From Streptomyces sp. NBC_01549 (lineage in GTDB: Bacteria; Actinomycetota; Actinomycetes; Streptomycetales; Streptomycetaceae): a DNA stretch of 64,000 nt. This document shows positions 17,039 to 25,259 of the stretch, piece after piece. The stretch covers positions 1,674,001 through 1,738,000 of the forward strand of contig NZ_JAPEPW010000001.1 in NCBI RefSeq assembly GCF_026339955.1, given 5' to 3'. The notes under the pieces were generated by a model. It was not told the DNA's origin, made no database searches, and worked only from the letters and a program-made list of their open reading frames with translations. A program made the translations under genes and the position numbers. Positions within the stretch are counted from its first letter, which is position 1, and each line of letters starts with the position of its first letter.

Positions 17039-17437
17039 GGTGACAGGAGGCTCAGCCAGTCGGCCAGGCCGCGCCGGACCGTGTCGCCCCCTCCGGAATG
17101 CAGCGGCGCCGCGGCGGCCACTCCGTGGCCGATCCCTTGCCCGGCGGGTCCGGCACCGACGACCAAGGAGAGGGCACGGGAGCCGCCCCGGCCCCGCAGT
17201 AGCGATCAGCGTCTCTCACGGCCGCTCGGGCCGCCCTTGGGACATGAGCCAATTGGGCATCCCGTCTCAGGAATTCGTCGATGTGTATCGCATACGTCCA
17301 GGTCAGAGGCCTCACGTCAGCAACCCCCTGAGACTGAAAAGACACTTACCCCTCCCAGGGCCTTTTTCGGCCCTGGGGCCGTGCCTGGTTATCCACAGGG
17401 GGGTGGGTGGCGGGCGGGAGTGCGGGAGAGTTGGGGG
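17039..17437. other. Intergenic region with orphan frame and hairpin
   Basis: About 400 bp between divergent genes. A minus-strand frame from a GTG at 17345 (MSFQSQGVADVRPLTWTYAI, then HIDEFLRRDAQLAH) shows codon-like composition for about 50 residues and then loses it, so it could be a gene remnant. I do not recognise the family. The plus-strand gene at 17438 must have its promoter here. Confidence 0.3.
17354..17377. terminator. Hairpin 60 bp upstream of nuclease-like gene
   Basis: Perfect 9-bp stem CCCAGGGCC / GGCCCTGGG with a 6-nt loop (TTTTTC). No known gene ends here. It lies in the leader of the plus-strand gene at 17438, so it may be a terminator for an unseen transcript or an attenuator. 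Confidence 0.45.
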
Positions 17438-18376
17438 GTGCGAGAGTTGCGGGATGTGGCCCGGGCAGGGCTGTTGCTGACGTCGTGGGCGGTGGGGGAA
17501 GGGTGGTCTCGTCCCTCTCTCTTCCGCCGCCTGAAGGAGGAGGGGTGGACGGGGCTCGGGCAGGGTGTCTGGGCGGAGCCGGGGGCAAGGACGGACTTTC
17601 GGATACGGCTCAGAGCGGCGCAGCTGACCACACCGGAGCTCGTGGTGAGCCATCGGGCGGCGGCTTGGTTGTGGCGGATCGAACTCCTACGGGTGGAGGC
17701 GGAGTTCACCGATCCGGAGGGGGTTCGGAAGCGGACGGGGGTGCGGGTACACCGCAGCGCGTTGCCGGCCGAGGACGTGGTCGAGCGGGGTGGGCTGCGG
17801 ATCACGAGCGTCGACCGCACCTTGGCCGACCTGCTCCTGTCCGGGCCCCGGGACGAGGCTCTGGTGGCCGTTGACTCCGCGCTCGCCCGCCGCACGGTCA
17901 CGGCGGGCGAACAGCGAGTCCGTCGGGTGCCGCTCACCCGGCTCGACGCAGTCGCCGCCGCCCTCGGGCAGCGGTCGCGCGGCGCTACCCGGGCCCGCGG
18001 CTGGCTGACGCTCGCCGACCCGGCGAGCGGGTCACCGGCGGAGACAGTGGCCCGGCTGCGGATGCACGACGCCGGGCTGCACCCGGAGACACAGGCCGAG
18101 GTCGTCACCTTGGCCGGACGTGTCCTGCGCCCCGACTTCCTGCTCCGGGCACAGGGCGTCGCCGTCGAGATCGAGGGGTACGCATACCACGGCCGCCGCG
18201 AGGACCACCGCCGGGACGTCGCCCGTTTCAACGACCTCCAGCAGTGCCCCGAAGTCCGGATCGCCCTGCGATTCACCGCCGAGGAGGTGTTCCGCTCGCC
18301 GGGGACGGTGATCGCCACGATTCGGCGGGCGGTGGGGAGCGGGGGTGCGGGAGGTGGTGCGCCTCGCCTGCCTTGA
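17438..18376 (+). CDS. AbiEi-like / DUF559-like putative endonuclease
   Basis: 312-residue cytoplasmic protein. The N-terminal third (VRELRDVARAGLLLTSWAVG, FRRLKEEGWTGLGQGVWAEP) resembles the winged-helix of AbiEi-family proteins. The C-terminal part looks like a very-short-patch/DUF559 PD-(D/E)XK nuclease: LRPDFLLRAQGVAVEIEGYA supplies D and E-x-E, then YHGRREDHRRDVARFNDLQ and a final strand VRIALRFTAEEVF. The GTG at 17438 follows GGGAGAG. Such stand-alone genes are frequent in Streptomyces and are often labelled type IV TA antitoxin or hypothetical; no AbiEii toxin gene is adjacent. Nuclease activity is inferred from the motif only. Confidence 0.65.
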   Translation: MRELRDVARAGLLLTSWAVGEGWSRPSLFRRLKEEGWTGLGQGVWAEPGARTDFRIRLRAAQLTTPELVVSHRAAAWLWRIELLRVEAEFTDPEGVRKRTGVRVHRSALPAEDVVERGGLRITSVDRTLADLLLSGPRDEALVAVDSALARRTVTAGEQRVRRVPLTRLDAVAAALGQRSRGATRARGWLTLADPASGSPAETVARLRMHDAGLHPETQAEVVTLAGRVLRPDFLLRAQGVAVEIEGYAYHGRREDHRRDVARFNDLQQCPEVRIALRFTAEEVFRSPGTVIATIRRAVGSGGAGGGAPRLP

Positions 18377-18636
18377 AGTCGCGGACGAGGGTACGGACTG
18401 CGCCCCGTGTCATCGCGTGAGCAGGCTCGGCGTCATGGCGTGGGCGGGGGTCCGCGCCACGCCACTCCTCGCCTTGCCCCCTCTCGGCGCCGGGAGGCCC
18501 TGCGAGTGCTCGGTTGTCTTGTACGGGACCTGCGAGGGCGATCGGGAAAGCGCGGGAGACGAGAGGCTACGCGGATGTGGGCGGTGCTGCCGTGCAACGA
18601 TGCTGTGGCGGAGCCGTAGCGTGCGGCTCGGCGCGG
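18377..18636. other. No gene recognised
   Basis: 260 bp between the nuclease-like gene and a weak minus-strand frame. Both strands have open frames because of high GC, but none shows third-position bias, a start signal or a recognisable product. Confidence 0.3.
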
Positions 18637-18858
18637 TCAGCCGCAGGGCGCGTCCGGGGCGGCCGTCGGGGCGATGCGGAGCCGGGAGATGGGGAACTTG
18701 AGGGCGTGGCCGGAGGCCGGGAACTTCTTGGTGCCGAGCTCCCAGAGGACGACTGTGCCGCCGGAGTCGCCGCCAGCACGGCTCTCCTTCCAGGCCTCAT
18801 CCGTTACCTGTCGACGATAGCCTCGCGACACCGCGACGAGGCCCGCTCCAATCGCCAC
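18637..18858 (-). CDS. Possible small protein downstream of OmpA-like gene
   Basis: 73-codon frame from a GTG at 18858 (VAIGAGLVAVSRGYRRQVTD, then EAWKESRAGG and a C-terminal WELGTKKFPASGHALKFPIS). It starts with a short hydrophobic stretch and has reasonable Streptomyces codon use. It lies in the same direction as the tad cluster, 150 bp beyond the OmpA-like gene. No clear ribosome-binding site is visible and the start is a guess. It may be a real small membrane-attached protein or a remnant. Confidence 0.3.
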   Translation of the reverse strand: MAIGAGLVAVSRGYRRQVTDEAWKESRAGGDSGGTVVLWELGTKKFPASGHALKFPISRLRIAPTAAPDAPCG

Positions 18859-18871
18859 CAGCAAGCAGCAT

Positions 18872-19006
18872 TCAGGCCTCGTGGGGTGCGGTGGCCGCTC
18901 CAGGATCGTCCCCCTTGTCTTCACACGCCTTCTCGAAGAGTTGGCAGTCCGTCCGCGGGCCCTTGATGCTCACGACCGCGACGACACAGTGGTCGAACCT
19001 GGTCAA
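18872..19006 (-). CDS. Possible 44-residue ORF coupled to OmpA-like gene
   Basis: A TTG at 19006, five bases after the OmpA-like stop, opens a 44-residue frame (LTRFDHCVVAVVSIKGPRTD, CQLFEKACEDKGDDPG) with three cysteines and good third-position GC. The close spacing would allow translational coupling. There is no independent ribosome-binding site, so the call is weak. Confidence 0.25.
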   Translation of the reverse strand: MTRFDHCVVAVVSIKGPRTDCQLFEKACEDKGDDPGAATAPHEA

Positions 19007-19010
19007 CCGG

Positions 19011-19661
19011 TCAGCCCTGTTCGCTCTCGCTCGTGGACGCGCCCCTCGGGAACGTCACCTCCACCCGGCGGTTCTTCCTCCGGCCCTGCTCCGAGGTGTT
19101 GTCCGCGATCGGGTAGTCCTCGCTGTAGCCGCGCACCTCGAAGGTGACGTCCGTCGAGCCGAGCGCCGCCGCCAGTTCGTCGTGGACGATCTCCGCGCGC
19201 TTCTTGGAGAGGACCAGGCCGTGGGCGTACGAGCCGAGGTTGTCGGTGAACCCGAACACCCTGACCGTCGTCGCCTTCTGGTTCTTGATCTCGTCCGCGA
19301 TCGCCTGGATACGGGAACGGGCGTCGGGGTTCAGCTTCGAACTGTCCTTGGGGAACAGCACCTCGGCCTGCAACGCGAACGTCACGTCCGAGTTGGTGTC
19401 TTCGCGGCGTTCCTCGCCGCCGAGGTCTTCCACGACCGACTTGATGTCCAACACCTTGGCCGGCGCGAGCGTGGCGCCGTCGGCGAGCTTCAGGCCGGGG
19501 CTGGTGGGGTCGACGGTGGGGGGTGGAGAGGTGGTAACGCTGCCCGGCGGGGCACTGGGATCGGTGCCGTCGGCTTGCGCCGGGCCACCGGTGAGGCTCA
19601 GCGCGGCCAGTACGGCGAGGGCCGTGAGCGTGGTCGCTGCGCTGCGGGGTGGGAGGGCCAT
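19011..19661 (-). CDS. OmpA-family secreted protein of tad cluster
   Basis: 216-residue exported protein with an Ala/Leu signal sequence (MALPPRSAATTLTALAVLAA). The C-terminal OmpA-like peptidoglycan-binding domain shows AEVLFPKDSSKLNPDARSRI, VRVFGFTDNLGSYAHGLVLS and the signature KKRAEIVHDELAAAL...NRRVEVTF with the diaminopimelate-binding Asp/Arg pair. It should anchor non-covalently to the cell wall. Its ATG lies 2 bp after the stop of the lipoprotein gene, so it is the last clear gene of the minus-strand tad cluster. Possible role: fixing the pilus basal apparatus to peptidoglycan in a bacterium without an outer membrane. Confidence 0.88.
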   Translation of the reverse strand: MALPPRSAATTLTALAVLAALSLTGGPAQADGTDPSAPPGSVTTSPPPTVDPTSPGLKLADGATLAPAKVLDIKSVVEDLGGEERREDTNSDVTFALQAEVLFPKDSSKLNPDARSRIQAIADEIKNQKATTVRVFGFTDNLGSYAHGLVLSKKRAEIVHDELAAALGSTDVTFEVRGYSEDYPIADNTSEQGRRKNRRVEVTFPRGASTSESEQG

Positions 19662-19663
19662 GG

Positions 19664-20260
19664 TCACTCGCCGTCGGAGATCTGGATGGAGGCGGGGGGC
19701 ATGGAGCCGACTTGGAAGTCCACATTGGTGGTGTCGGCGGGTGGGGCTGGGAACTGGGCGAACCAGTCGGCGGTCGCGCCCGGGCGGACGCCGCCGGTGA
19801 ACTTCGTGCACAGACAGCGCCCCGAGGTGTCCCTGAGGATGAAGTACTTCTTCTTGCCCTTCTGGTCGATCAGGCTGGCGCCGGCGATGGAGCCGCCGTT
19901 CCTGGCCAACTCGCTCTCGTCGCCGAGCCACTCCGCCGCGACCCACAGGGCACTCGTGTTGTTCGTAACTGTCCCCTCAACGGTCACAAAGCCTCCCCCG
20001 TCACGCTTCGCGGAGCTGACCGTGAGCACCAGGCCGCTCTCGCCCCTGACCTCGGCGAGCGGGGCGGTGGTGGACTCAGGGGCCTTCGATTGCGTCGCTC
20101 CGCCGGTGCTGTTCGTCGCGGAGGATGACGAGGACGAAGACCCCTTGTCGGACTTTCCACTGCCTCCCCCTCCGCAGCCGGCCACCGTGAGGAATAGCCC
20201 AGTCGTGATCGCCACCGTGCTCAGCGCCCTGCGGCCCTTCATGGTGTGCCGAAAGTCCAT
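19664..20260 (-). CDS. Lipoprotein of tad cluster
   Basis: 198-residue exported lipoprotein. The signal sequence STVAITTGLFLTVAGC ends in a lipobox (VAGC), followed by a Gly/Ser-rich linker (about 30-62). The mature domain of about 130 residues contains FVTVEGTVTNNTSALWVAAE, an immunoglobulin-like/DUF4352-style beta sandwich, and a CLC motif in SGRCLCTKFTGG. GAGAGGAAG lies 9 nt before the ATG at 20260, overlapping the end of the TadG-like gene. Placed between the TadG-like and OmpA-like genes, it is probably a surface component of the pilus system; no catalytic motif is seen. Confidence 0.8.
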   Translation of the reverse strand: MDFRHTMKGRRALSTVAITTGLFLTVAGCGGGGSGKSDKGSSSSSSSATNSTGGATQSKAPESTTAPLAEVRGESGLVLTVSSAKRDGGGFVTVEGTVTNNTSALWVAAEWLGDESELARNGGSIAGASLIDQKGKKKYFILRDTSGRCLCTKFTGGVRPGATADWFAQFPAPPADTTNVDFQVGSMPPASIQISDGE

Positions 20261-20275
20261 CGGTACGGCTTCCTC

Positions 20276-20887
20276 TCACTCGGCCAGATGCACAGAGAAC
20301 AGCACGGACGCATCCGGAAGATCACCCGGATCGAAATCTCCGGGGTCGATGTTCAGGGTCTCGCCGTCACACTTCAGCTCGACGGGCTTCTTGGGATCCG
20401 CGGCCGGATCGAAATCGCAGCGCGGCTGGATGACGGCGACGGCGTGGGCGGTCGCGTGCTTGGCCTCCGTGCCGGGAATGATCGACCTGCCGACCGTGTA
20501 GTTGGTCTGGATGCTGGCCTGGTAGCCGGGATACCCGTTCCTCATGCCGAGTTGCAGGCGGCCTTGAAGGGTCGAATCGTTCTCGGCGGCCAACTGCTGA
20601 GCCGCCGCGTCGGCCCCCGCGCCCTCCGGCCTCTGCACGCCGTCGAGCCAATCCAGCCAGTTGTCGTCCGTGCCGATGGCGGCCCCCAGGTGGTCCATCA
20701 ACTCGTCCCGGGCGCTCTGTGCCGCCGCCAACGCCGCAGCGTCCGCCGCGGATTGAGCTCCATTCCGGGCGGACGCTGCTTGGGCGAAGGCGAAGCAGGC
20801 GAAGGCGGCGAAGAGCAGAATCCCTGTCAGCCAGATGTAGATGGGAAGGGTCTGCCCCCGGTCGCCCCGCAGGTGTACGGCGGTCAG
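20276..20887 (-). CDS. TadG-like pilus assembly protein
   Basis: About 203 residues. The N-terminus DRGQTLPIYIWLTGILLFAA begins a single membrane helix of the TadE/TadG pseudopilin type, followed by ASARNGAQSAADAAALAAAQ, the typical post-helix Ala-rich segment of TadG proteins. The extracytoplasmic remainder contains two cysteines (RCDFDPAAD, LKCDGETL). There is no in-frame ATG or GTG near the right place; the frame meets the pilin stop as CTGA, so a CTG at 20887 or a start hidden inside the pilin gene must be used. The start is uncertain, the family is not. Confidence 0.75.
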   Translation of the reverse strand: MTAVHLRGDRGQTLPIYIWLTGILLFAAFACFAFAQAASARNGAQSAADAAALAAAQSARDELMDHLGAAIGTDDNWLDWLDGVQRPEGAGADAAAQQLAAENDSTLQGRLQLGMRNGYPGYQASIQTNYTVGRSIIPGTEAKHATAHAVAVIQPRCDFDPAADPKKPVELKCDGETLNIDPGDFDPGDLPDASVLFSVHLAE

Positions 20888-21114
20888 CCGCCGATGACGT
20901 TGTTGACCGCGGTCCCGATCGCTCCCGAGATCGTGCCGGCCAGATTCAGACCCCTGATCATCACGAAGATCCCGGCAATGAGGATCATCAAGCCCGCATA
21001 CTCCACGAACCCGGCGCCCGCATCCCGCTCCCGCCCCCGCACCCGGTCGGAGACCGCACGCACCCAGGTTTCCACCCGAACCGTCGCCCTCAGCTTCCAG
21101 TACTTCGTCACCAT
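20884..21114 (-). CDS. Flp-type prepilin-like protein
   Basis: 76-residue protein. A positively charged leader (VTKYWKLRATVRVETWVRAV, DRVRGRERDAGAG) precedes FVEYAGLMILIAGIFVMI, a Flp-pilin-like signature in which prepilin peptidase would cut after Gly. The short C-terminus (TISGAIGTAVNNVIGG) is typical of Flp pilins. It is the probable structural subunit of the pilus, here separated from tadA by the two-component genes. The ATG at 21114 is chosen for GGAGGACA upstream; an in-frame ATG at 21159 would give 15 more residues. A hairpin TGGGCC-CAGG-GGCCCA at 21187-21202 separates it from the regulator gene, so it may have its own promoter. Confidence 0.75.
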   Translation of the reverse strand: MVTKYWKLRATVRVETWVRAVSDRVRGRERDAGAGFVEYAGLMILIAGIFVMIRGLNLAGTISGAIGTAVNNVIGG

Positions 21115-21219
21115 GGCCCCTGTCCTCCCACCCGACGCCACCACTACCGACCCGAGCACCGTACGTGAGACCGTGCCTACTCCGGGTGGGCCCAGGGGCC
21201 CAACTTCGCCTCGGTGGAG

Positions 21220-21951
21220 TCATCGGCTCCACCCCTCGCGTGCCGTGCCCAGCCAGTGGGCGATCGCTTCGCTGCGCGAGGAACTGTGCAGCTTTGCGAA
21301 GATGCGGTTGATGTGGTTCTTGACGGTCTTCTCGCTGATGAAGCAGGCGGCGGCGATCTGCCGATTGCTCATGCCGGACGCGATGAGATCCATGACCTCC
21401 ACCTCCCTTGAACTCAGGCCGAAGTTGAGCCGATTGGGCACGCGGCGATGGAGCCTCGCCGCGAAGCCGGACCGGGCCTTTGACGACTGTGCCACAAGCG
21501 GTTGCATATGCGAAGAGGAATCGTTCGGTTCGTACGAAACACCGAGTGAATCCGGGACAGTCGCCCTCGCGTGCCGTATCTCCCGTACGGCGGAGATCAG
21601 TTCGGCGGCCGTGAACTCGCCGTGGACGAGATAGCCGACCGCGCCCCGGCGCAACGCCTCGGCCACGACCTCGGGTTCGCGGCTGTAGGTCAGCATCATC
21701 ACGGGGGCGAGCAGGGAGAGGGCGGGAAGGGCCGTCAGCCCGTCCGTGCCGGGCATGCGGACGTCGAGGAGGATGACGTCCGGGCGCAGTCGGGTGGCGG
21801 CCTCGATGGCCTCTTCGCCGTCGGCCGCCTTCGCGACCACTTCGAGGTCCGGGTGGCCGTCGAGCAGCGCGGCCAGGCCGGCCCGTACGACGGGGTTGTC
21901 GTCGGCCACGAGTATGCGGAGGTTCGGGCCGGGAAGTGCCTGTTCAGGCAT
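21220..21951 (-). CDS. NarL/LuxR-type response regulator in tad cluster
   Basis: 243-residue response regulator. The receiver domain has D17/D18 in LVADDNP, phosphoacceptor D63 in VILLDVRMPG, and the Ser/Thr-Tyr switch. The C-terminal LuxR helix-turn-helix reads LSSREVEVMDLIASGMSNRQ and then IAAACFISEKTVKNHINRIF. It overlaps the end of its kinase gene by 8 bp. Position inside the tad cluster, just upstream of the pilin gene, suggests it controls pilin or tad transcription. Confidence 0.92.
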   Translation of the reverse strand: MPEQALPGPNLRILVADDNPVVRAGLAALLDGHPDLEVVAKAADGEEAIEAATRLRPDVILLDVRMPGTDGLTALPALSLLAPVMMLTYSREPEVVAEALRRGAVGYLVHGEFTAAELISAVREIRHARATVPDSLGVSYEPNDSSSHMQPLVAQSSKARSGFAARLHRRVPNRLNFGLSSREVEVMDLIASGMSNRQIAAACFISEKTVKNHINRIFAKLHSSSRSEAIAHWLGTAREGWSR

Positions 21952-23362
21952 GTGCGGCCTCCTCTTGGTGGGTGGGGGGAGGGTGGGGGACGGCGGAGGA
22001 GTGCGGGAGGGTCAGGTGGATCTCCGCGCCTCCTTGCGGGGAGCGGTTCAGATCGATGCGGCCGCCCAGCGACGCGGCTCGCTCCGCCATGCCGAGCAGA
22101 CCGAAGTGGCCGGATCTGGTCAGGTCGTCGAGGGCGACGGACGGGGGCAGACCGACTCCGTCGTCCCGTACGCGCAGTGCGCACTCGGCTTGCGACACCT
22201 CGAGTTCCACCGTCACCCGCGTCGCGTCCGCGTGGCGGTACGCGTTCTCCAGCGCCTCGGACACGATCGCCAGGACGTGGTGGGCGGTGGCGTACGGGAG
22301 GACCGGGGGCTCGCCCCGGTGGTGGAGGGTCGTGGGGAGGTGGGTGCGGGACTCGAAGGCCCGGACCCGAGTGTCGAGTTCGGACAGGACGTCCGTGTTC
22401 GCGCTCGTGAGGTCCGTGTGGCGGCGCAGGTCGGAGAGGAGGTCGCGGGACTCCGCGGCCGCCCGGCGGGCCGCGCCCGCGACGATCGTCGCCTGCTGTC
22501 CCAGGGTGCGCGGGTCCGCGTCTCCGGCGGCGGCCGAGGTGGCGAGGGCCTCGGCAGCCAGGGCCAGTCCGTGCAGGGTCTTGGCGACCGAGTCGTGCAT
22601 CTCGCGGGCCAGTCGCGCCCGTTCGGACTCCACCGCCTCGGCGACGGCCAGGCGGGAGTTCGCCTCCGACAGCGCCTGGCTCGCCGTACCGAAGCGGAAC
22701 ATCAGGTTGCGCAGGGTGACGCCGATGATGCCGGCGCCGACGCAGAAGCCCGCGATGAGCAGGGTGCTGGCGCCGGCTCCCGGGTGGTGTTGCCAGGCCC
22801 TGTACACCGTCACCAGGACGATCAGCTGGAGGCCGGTGAAGATGCCCGAGCCGCGCCAGCCGTACAGCAGGCCTGCCAGAAGTGGGGTGCAGACCGTCGC
22901 GTACGCGAGGGGGGAGGCGGGGGACGCCGTCAGAAGCAGGACCGCGCCGAAGGTCAGGTCCACGGCCATGAGGCCGGGGTGCGCGAGGAGGCGGGGGCCG
23001 AACCGGTCCCAGTCCCTGAGCATGGCGTACGAGCCCATGACGCCGAGGACGGCGGCGGCCAGGACCGTGTAGCGGGGTGGGCCGTTCACGGCGTTGGTCA
23101 TCGCGAAGGGGGCGCCGATGGCGATCGCGGCGAGGCGGACTCCGAAGGCCTGGCGGCACAGGGCCTGGAGGGCGTTGAGCTGGAGGCGGACGCTTCCGGG
23201 GGCCGGGGCGTCGTCGGCCAGGTAGCCGTCCTCGGTACTCGCGAGGTGCCGCCGCGCCCACAGGCGGGTCAGCCACGGTGGCGGCTGCGACAGCCGCAGC
23301 GAGAGAGTGGACAGCGTCCAGAGCGGTGACGGGCGCGGCATGGGTGTACGGCGGCTGTTCAT
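21944..23362 (-). CDS. Sensor histidine kinase (HisKA_3) in tad cluster
   Basis: 472-residue NarX/DesK-like kinase. Five or six membrane helices occupy about residues 70-225. The HisKA_3 box is ERARLAREMHDSVAKTLHGL with the phosphoacceptor His near residue 260. The ATP-binding domain has ALENAYRHADA (N box), LRVRDDGVGLP and FGLLGMAERAASLGGRI (G boxes). The start overlaps the tadC stop by one base (TGATG), so the kinase is translated from the tad message. The input is unknown; no extracytoplasmic sensor domain of size is present, so it probably senses within the membrane or at the cell envelope. Confidence 0.9.
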   Translation of the reverse strand: MNSRRTPMPRPSPLWTLSTLSLRLSQPPPWLTRLWARRHLASTEDGYLADDAPAPGSVRLQLNALQALCRQAFGVRLAAIAIGAPFAMTNAVNGPPRYTVLAAAVLGVMGSYAMLRDWDRFGPRLLAHPGLMAVDLTFGAVLLLTASPASPLAYATVCTPLLAGLLYGWRGSGIFTGLQLIVLVTVYRAWQHHPGAGASTLLIAGFCVGAGIIGVTLRNLMFRFGTASQALSEANSRLAVAEAVESERARLAREMHDSVAKTLHGLALAAEALATSAAAGDADPRTLGQQATIVAGAARRAAAESRDLLSDLRRHTDLTSANTDVLSELDTRVRAFESRTHLPTTLHHRGEPPVLPYATAHHVLAIVSEALENAYRHADATRVTVELEVSQAECALRVRDDGVGLPPSVALDDLTRSGHFGLLGMAERAASLGGRIDLNRSPQGGAEIHLTLPHSSAVPHPPPTHQEEAAHA

Positions 23363-24252
23363 CAGCGGCCCAGGATCGAGCCGAAGTTCGTGCCCGACCC
23401 CAGGAACATGCCCGTGGCGATCAGGATCATCGTCGCCGGGAGCATGAAGACGAGGGTCACCATCGTCGCCTTGGGGATGGTCTTGGCGGCGCGGCGGCGG
23501 GCGTTCTGGGCGTCCGTGCGGCGCATGTCCGTGGCGAGTTGGATGAGGGTCTCGGCGATGGGGGAACCGAGCTCCTCGCCCTGCTGCAGCGCCGAGACGA
23601 ACTGGGCGACCTGCTCGGAGGAGTTGCGTTTGCGCAGTTCGTCGAAGGCCTGGCGGCGGCTGACGCCCATGTCCATCTGGCGCAGGGTGATGCGCAGTTC
23701 GTCCGCCCAGGGGCCCTCGTACTTCTCCGCGACCCGGTCCAGTGCCTGGCGGAAGCCGAGGCCCGCCGAGACCACGACCGCGAGGACGTCGAGGAAGTCG
23801 GGGAGGGTGCGGTCGATGACCTCCTTGCGTTCGCGGACGGCCTGCCAGATGAGGGCGTCGGCCGCGACGAGCCCGAAGGTCAGGGTGAGGACGGCGAACA
23901 GGAGTTGGCCGTTGGAGAGGAAGACGAGGCCCAGTACGACGCCGAAGATGCCGTACACCGTGCGGCGGGCGGCGTAGCGGTTGAGGGTCAGACCGCCGGG
24001 GTTGCCCGCCATGTCGATGCGGCGGCGTTTGGCGTCGACGCGGCGGGGGCCCATCAGGCGCAGCACCGTGGGTGCGAAGCGCATGCCGAGGCGGTCCACG
24101 GCGGACTCCGCCGTGGAGACGCGGGTTCCGCCGACCTCCAGGGCGAGCGCGAGGTCGCTCGGGAGTTTGGCGTCGGCGCGGATCATGCGGATGCCCAGCA
24201 GGGCGCCCGCGACGGCCCCGGCCGTCAGGAGGGCGAGCAGCAGTGCGAGCAA
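23362..24252 (-). CDS. tadC: Tad pilus membrane protein TadC
   Basis: 296-residue type II secretion F-domain protein, the second inner-membrane platform subunit of Tad pili. It begins with a Leu/Ala-rich helix, has paired helices at about 95-140, a cytoplasmic T2SSF domain (LPDFLDVLAVVVSAGLGFRQ, ALDRVAEKYEGPWADELRIT, QQGEELGSPIAETLIQLATD) and a C-terminal hydrophobic helix ending SGTNFGSILGR. It follows tadB by 16 bp and runs into the kinase gene by a one-base overlap. Confidence 0.92.
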   Translation of the reverse strand: MLALLLALLTAGAVAGALLGIRMIRADAKLPSDLALALEVGGTRVSTAESAVDRLGMRFAPTVLRLMGPRRVDAKRRRIDMAGNPGGLTLNRYAARRTVYGIFGVVLGLVFLSNGQLLFAVLTLTFGLVAADALIWQAVRERKEVIDRTLPDFLDVLAVVVSAGLGFRQALDRVAEKYEGPWADELRITLRQMDMGVSRRQAFDELRKRNSSEQVAQFVSALQQGEELGSPIAETLIQLATDMRRTDAQNARRRAAKTIPKATMVTLVFMLPATMILIATGMFLGSGTNFGSILGR

Positions 24253-24268
24253 CGTGACCCCTCCTCTC

Positions 24269-25210
24269 TCAGACTTCGATCTTGCCGAGGCGGCGGATGA
24301 CGAAGAAGCCGACGGTGTAGAGGCCGAGCGAGATCAGGACGAGGGCCTGGCCGAGGCCGGAGCCGGTGACGCGGGCGAGGGCGCCCTCGTTCGAGGAGTT
24401 GATCAGGAGCAGCGAGCCCAGGCCGAGCATCGGGACCGTGAAGGCGGTGGCGTTGACCTCGGAGAGCATGGTGCGGACCTCGCGGCGGGTCTCTTTGCGG
24501 TCCTCGAGGGTGTGGGTGAGGTTACGCAGGGAGCTGACGACCGAGCCGCCCGCCTTGTTGGCGAGGACCAGGGTCGTGACGAGGACGATCAGCTCACGGG
24601 AGGGGAGGCGTTCGGAGAGTTCACCGAGGGCGTCGTCGATGGTACGGCCCAGCATCAACTGGTCGGCCACGTGCGCGAGTTCTTCCCCCGCGGGGGCTTC
24701 GAGTTCCTCCGCCGCCATCGCCAGTGCCGTCCGCAGGGCCAGGCCCGCGGCGGTGGCGTTGGCCAGCAGGCGTGCCACGTCAGGCAGTTGGCCGATGAAG
24801 GCCTCGATGCGTTTCTGGCGCTGCCAGTTGAGGAAGACGACCGCGCTCCACACGCCCACGAGGGCGGCGATCGGACCGAAGAAGGGGGCCAGCACCGACG
24901 CGGCGATCAGCCACAGCGCGACGACGACGGCGGTGACGTACGTGGCGAACTCCCCCGCCGTCACGTCCAGGCCCGTCGCCGACAGGCGCAGATGGATGGT
25001 GCGGCCGAGTCGGGTGCGGCGCAGTCGGCGGTCGACCGCGGCGAAACGGCGTACGCGGCCGGCCGCGGTGCGCAGCGGGCCGCCGCCGGAGAGGCGGTCG
25101 ACGAGGGCCTGACGCTGGGCACGGCCCGAGGCGTACATGTGGACGCCCGCGACGGCGAGGGTGCCGCACAGGACCGTCGCACCGAGGGCGAGCAGGGCGG
25201 GGTCGTTCAT
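24269..25210 (-). CDS. tadB: Tad pilus membrane protein TadB
   Basis: 313-residue F-domain membrane protein, partner of TadC. There is an N-terminal helix, a pair of helices at about 95-135, and the T2SSF domain with LPDVARLLANATAAGLALRT, LGELSERLPSRELIVLVTTL and NKAGGSVVSSLRNLTHTLED. It ends with two helices. It lies between tadA (49 bp upstream) and tadC (16 bp downstream). TadB and TadC form the platform on which the TadA ATPase works. Confidence 0.92.
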   Translation of the reverse strand: MNDPALLALGATVLCGTLAVAGVHMYASGRAQRQALVDRLSGGGPLRTAAGRVRRFAAVDRRLRRTRLGRTIHLRLSATGLDVTAGEFATYVTAVVVALWLIAASVLAPFFGPIAALVGVWSAVVFLNWQRQKRIEAFIGQLPDVARLLANATAAGLALRTALAMAAEELEAPAGEELAHVADQLMLGRTIDDALGELSERLPSRELIVLVTTLVLANKAGGSVVSSLRNLTHTLEDRKETRREVRTMLSEVNATAFTVPMLGLGSLLLINSSNEGALARVTGSGLGQALVLISLGLYTVGFFVIRRLGKIEV

Positions 25211-25259
25211 GGCTCACACCTCCAGAAAGGGTTCACGATCCGCACAGGATTCACCGTCC

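Noticed and set aside
18345..18701. 118-codon plus-strand frame after the nuclease-like gene
   Set aside because: No ribosome-binding site, no recognisable product and Arg/Gly/Cys-rich composition typical of non-coding high-GC DNA.
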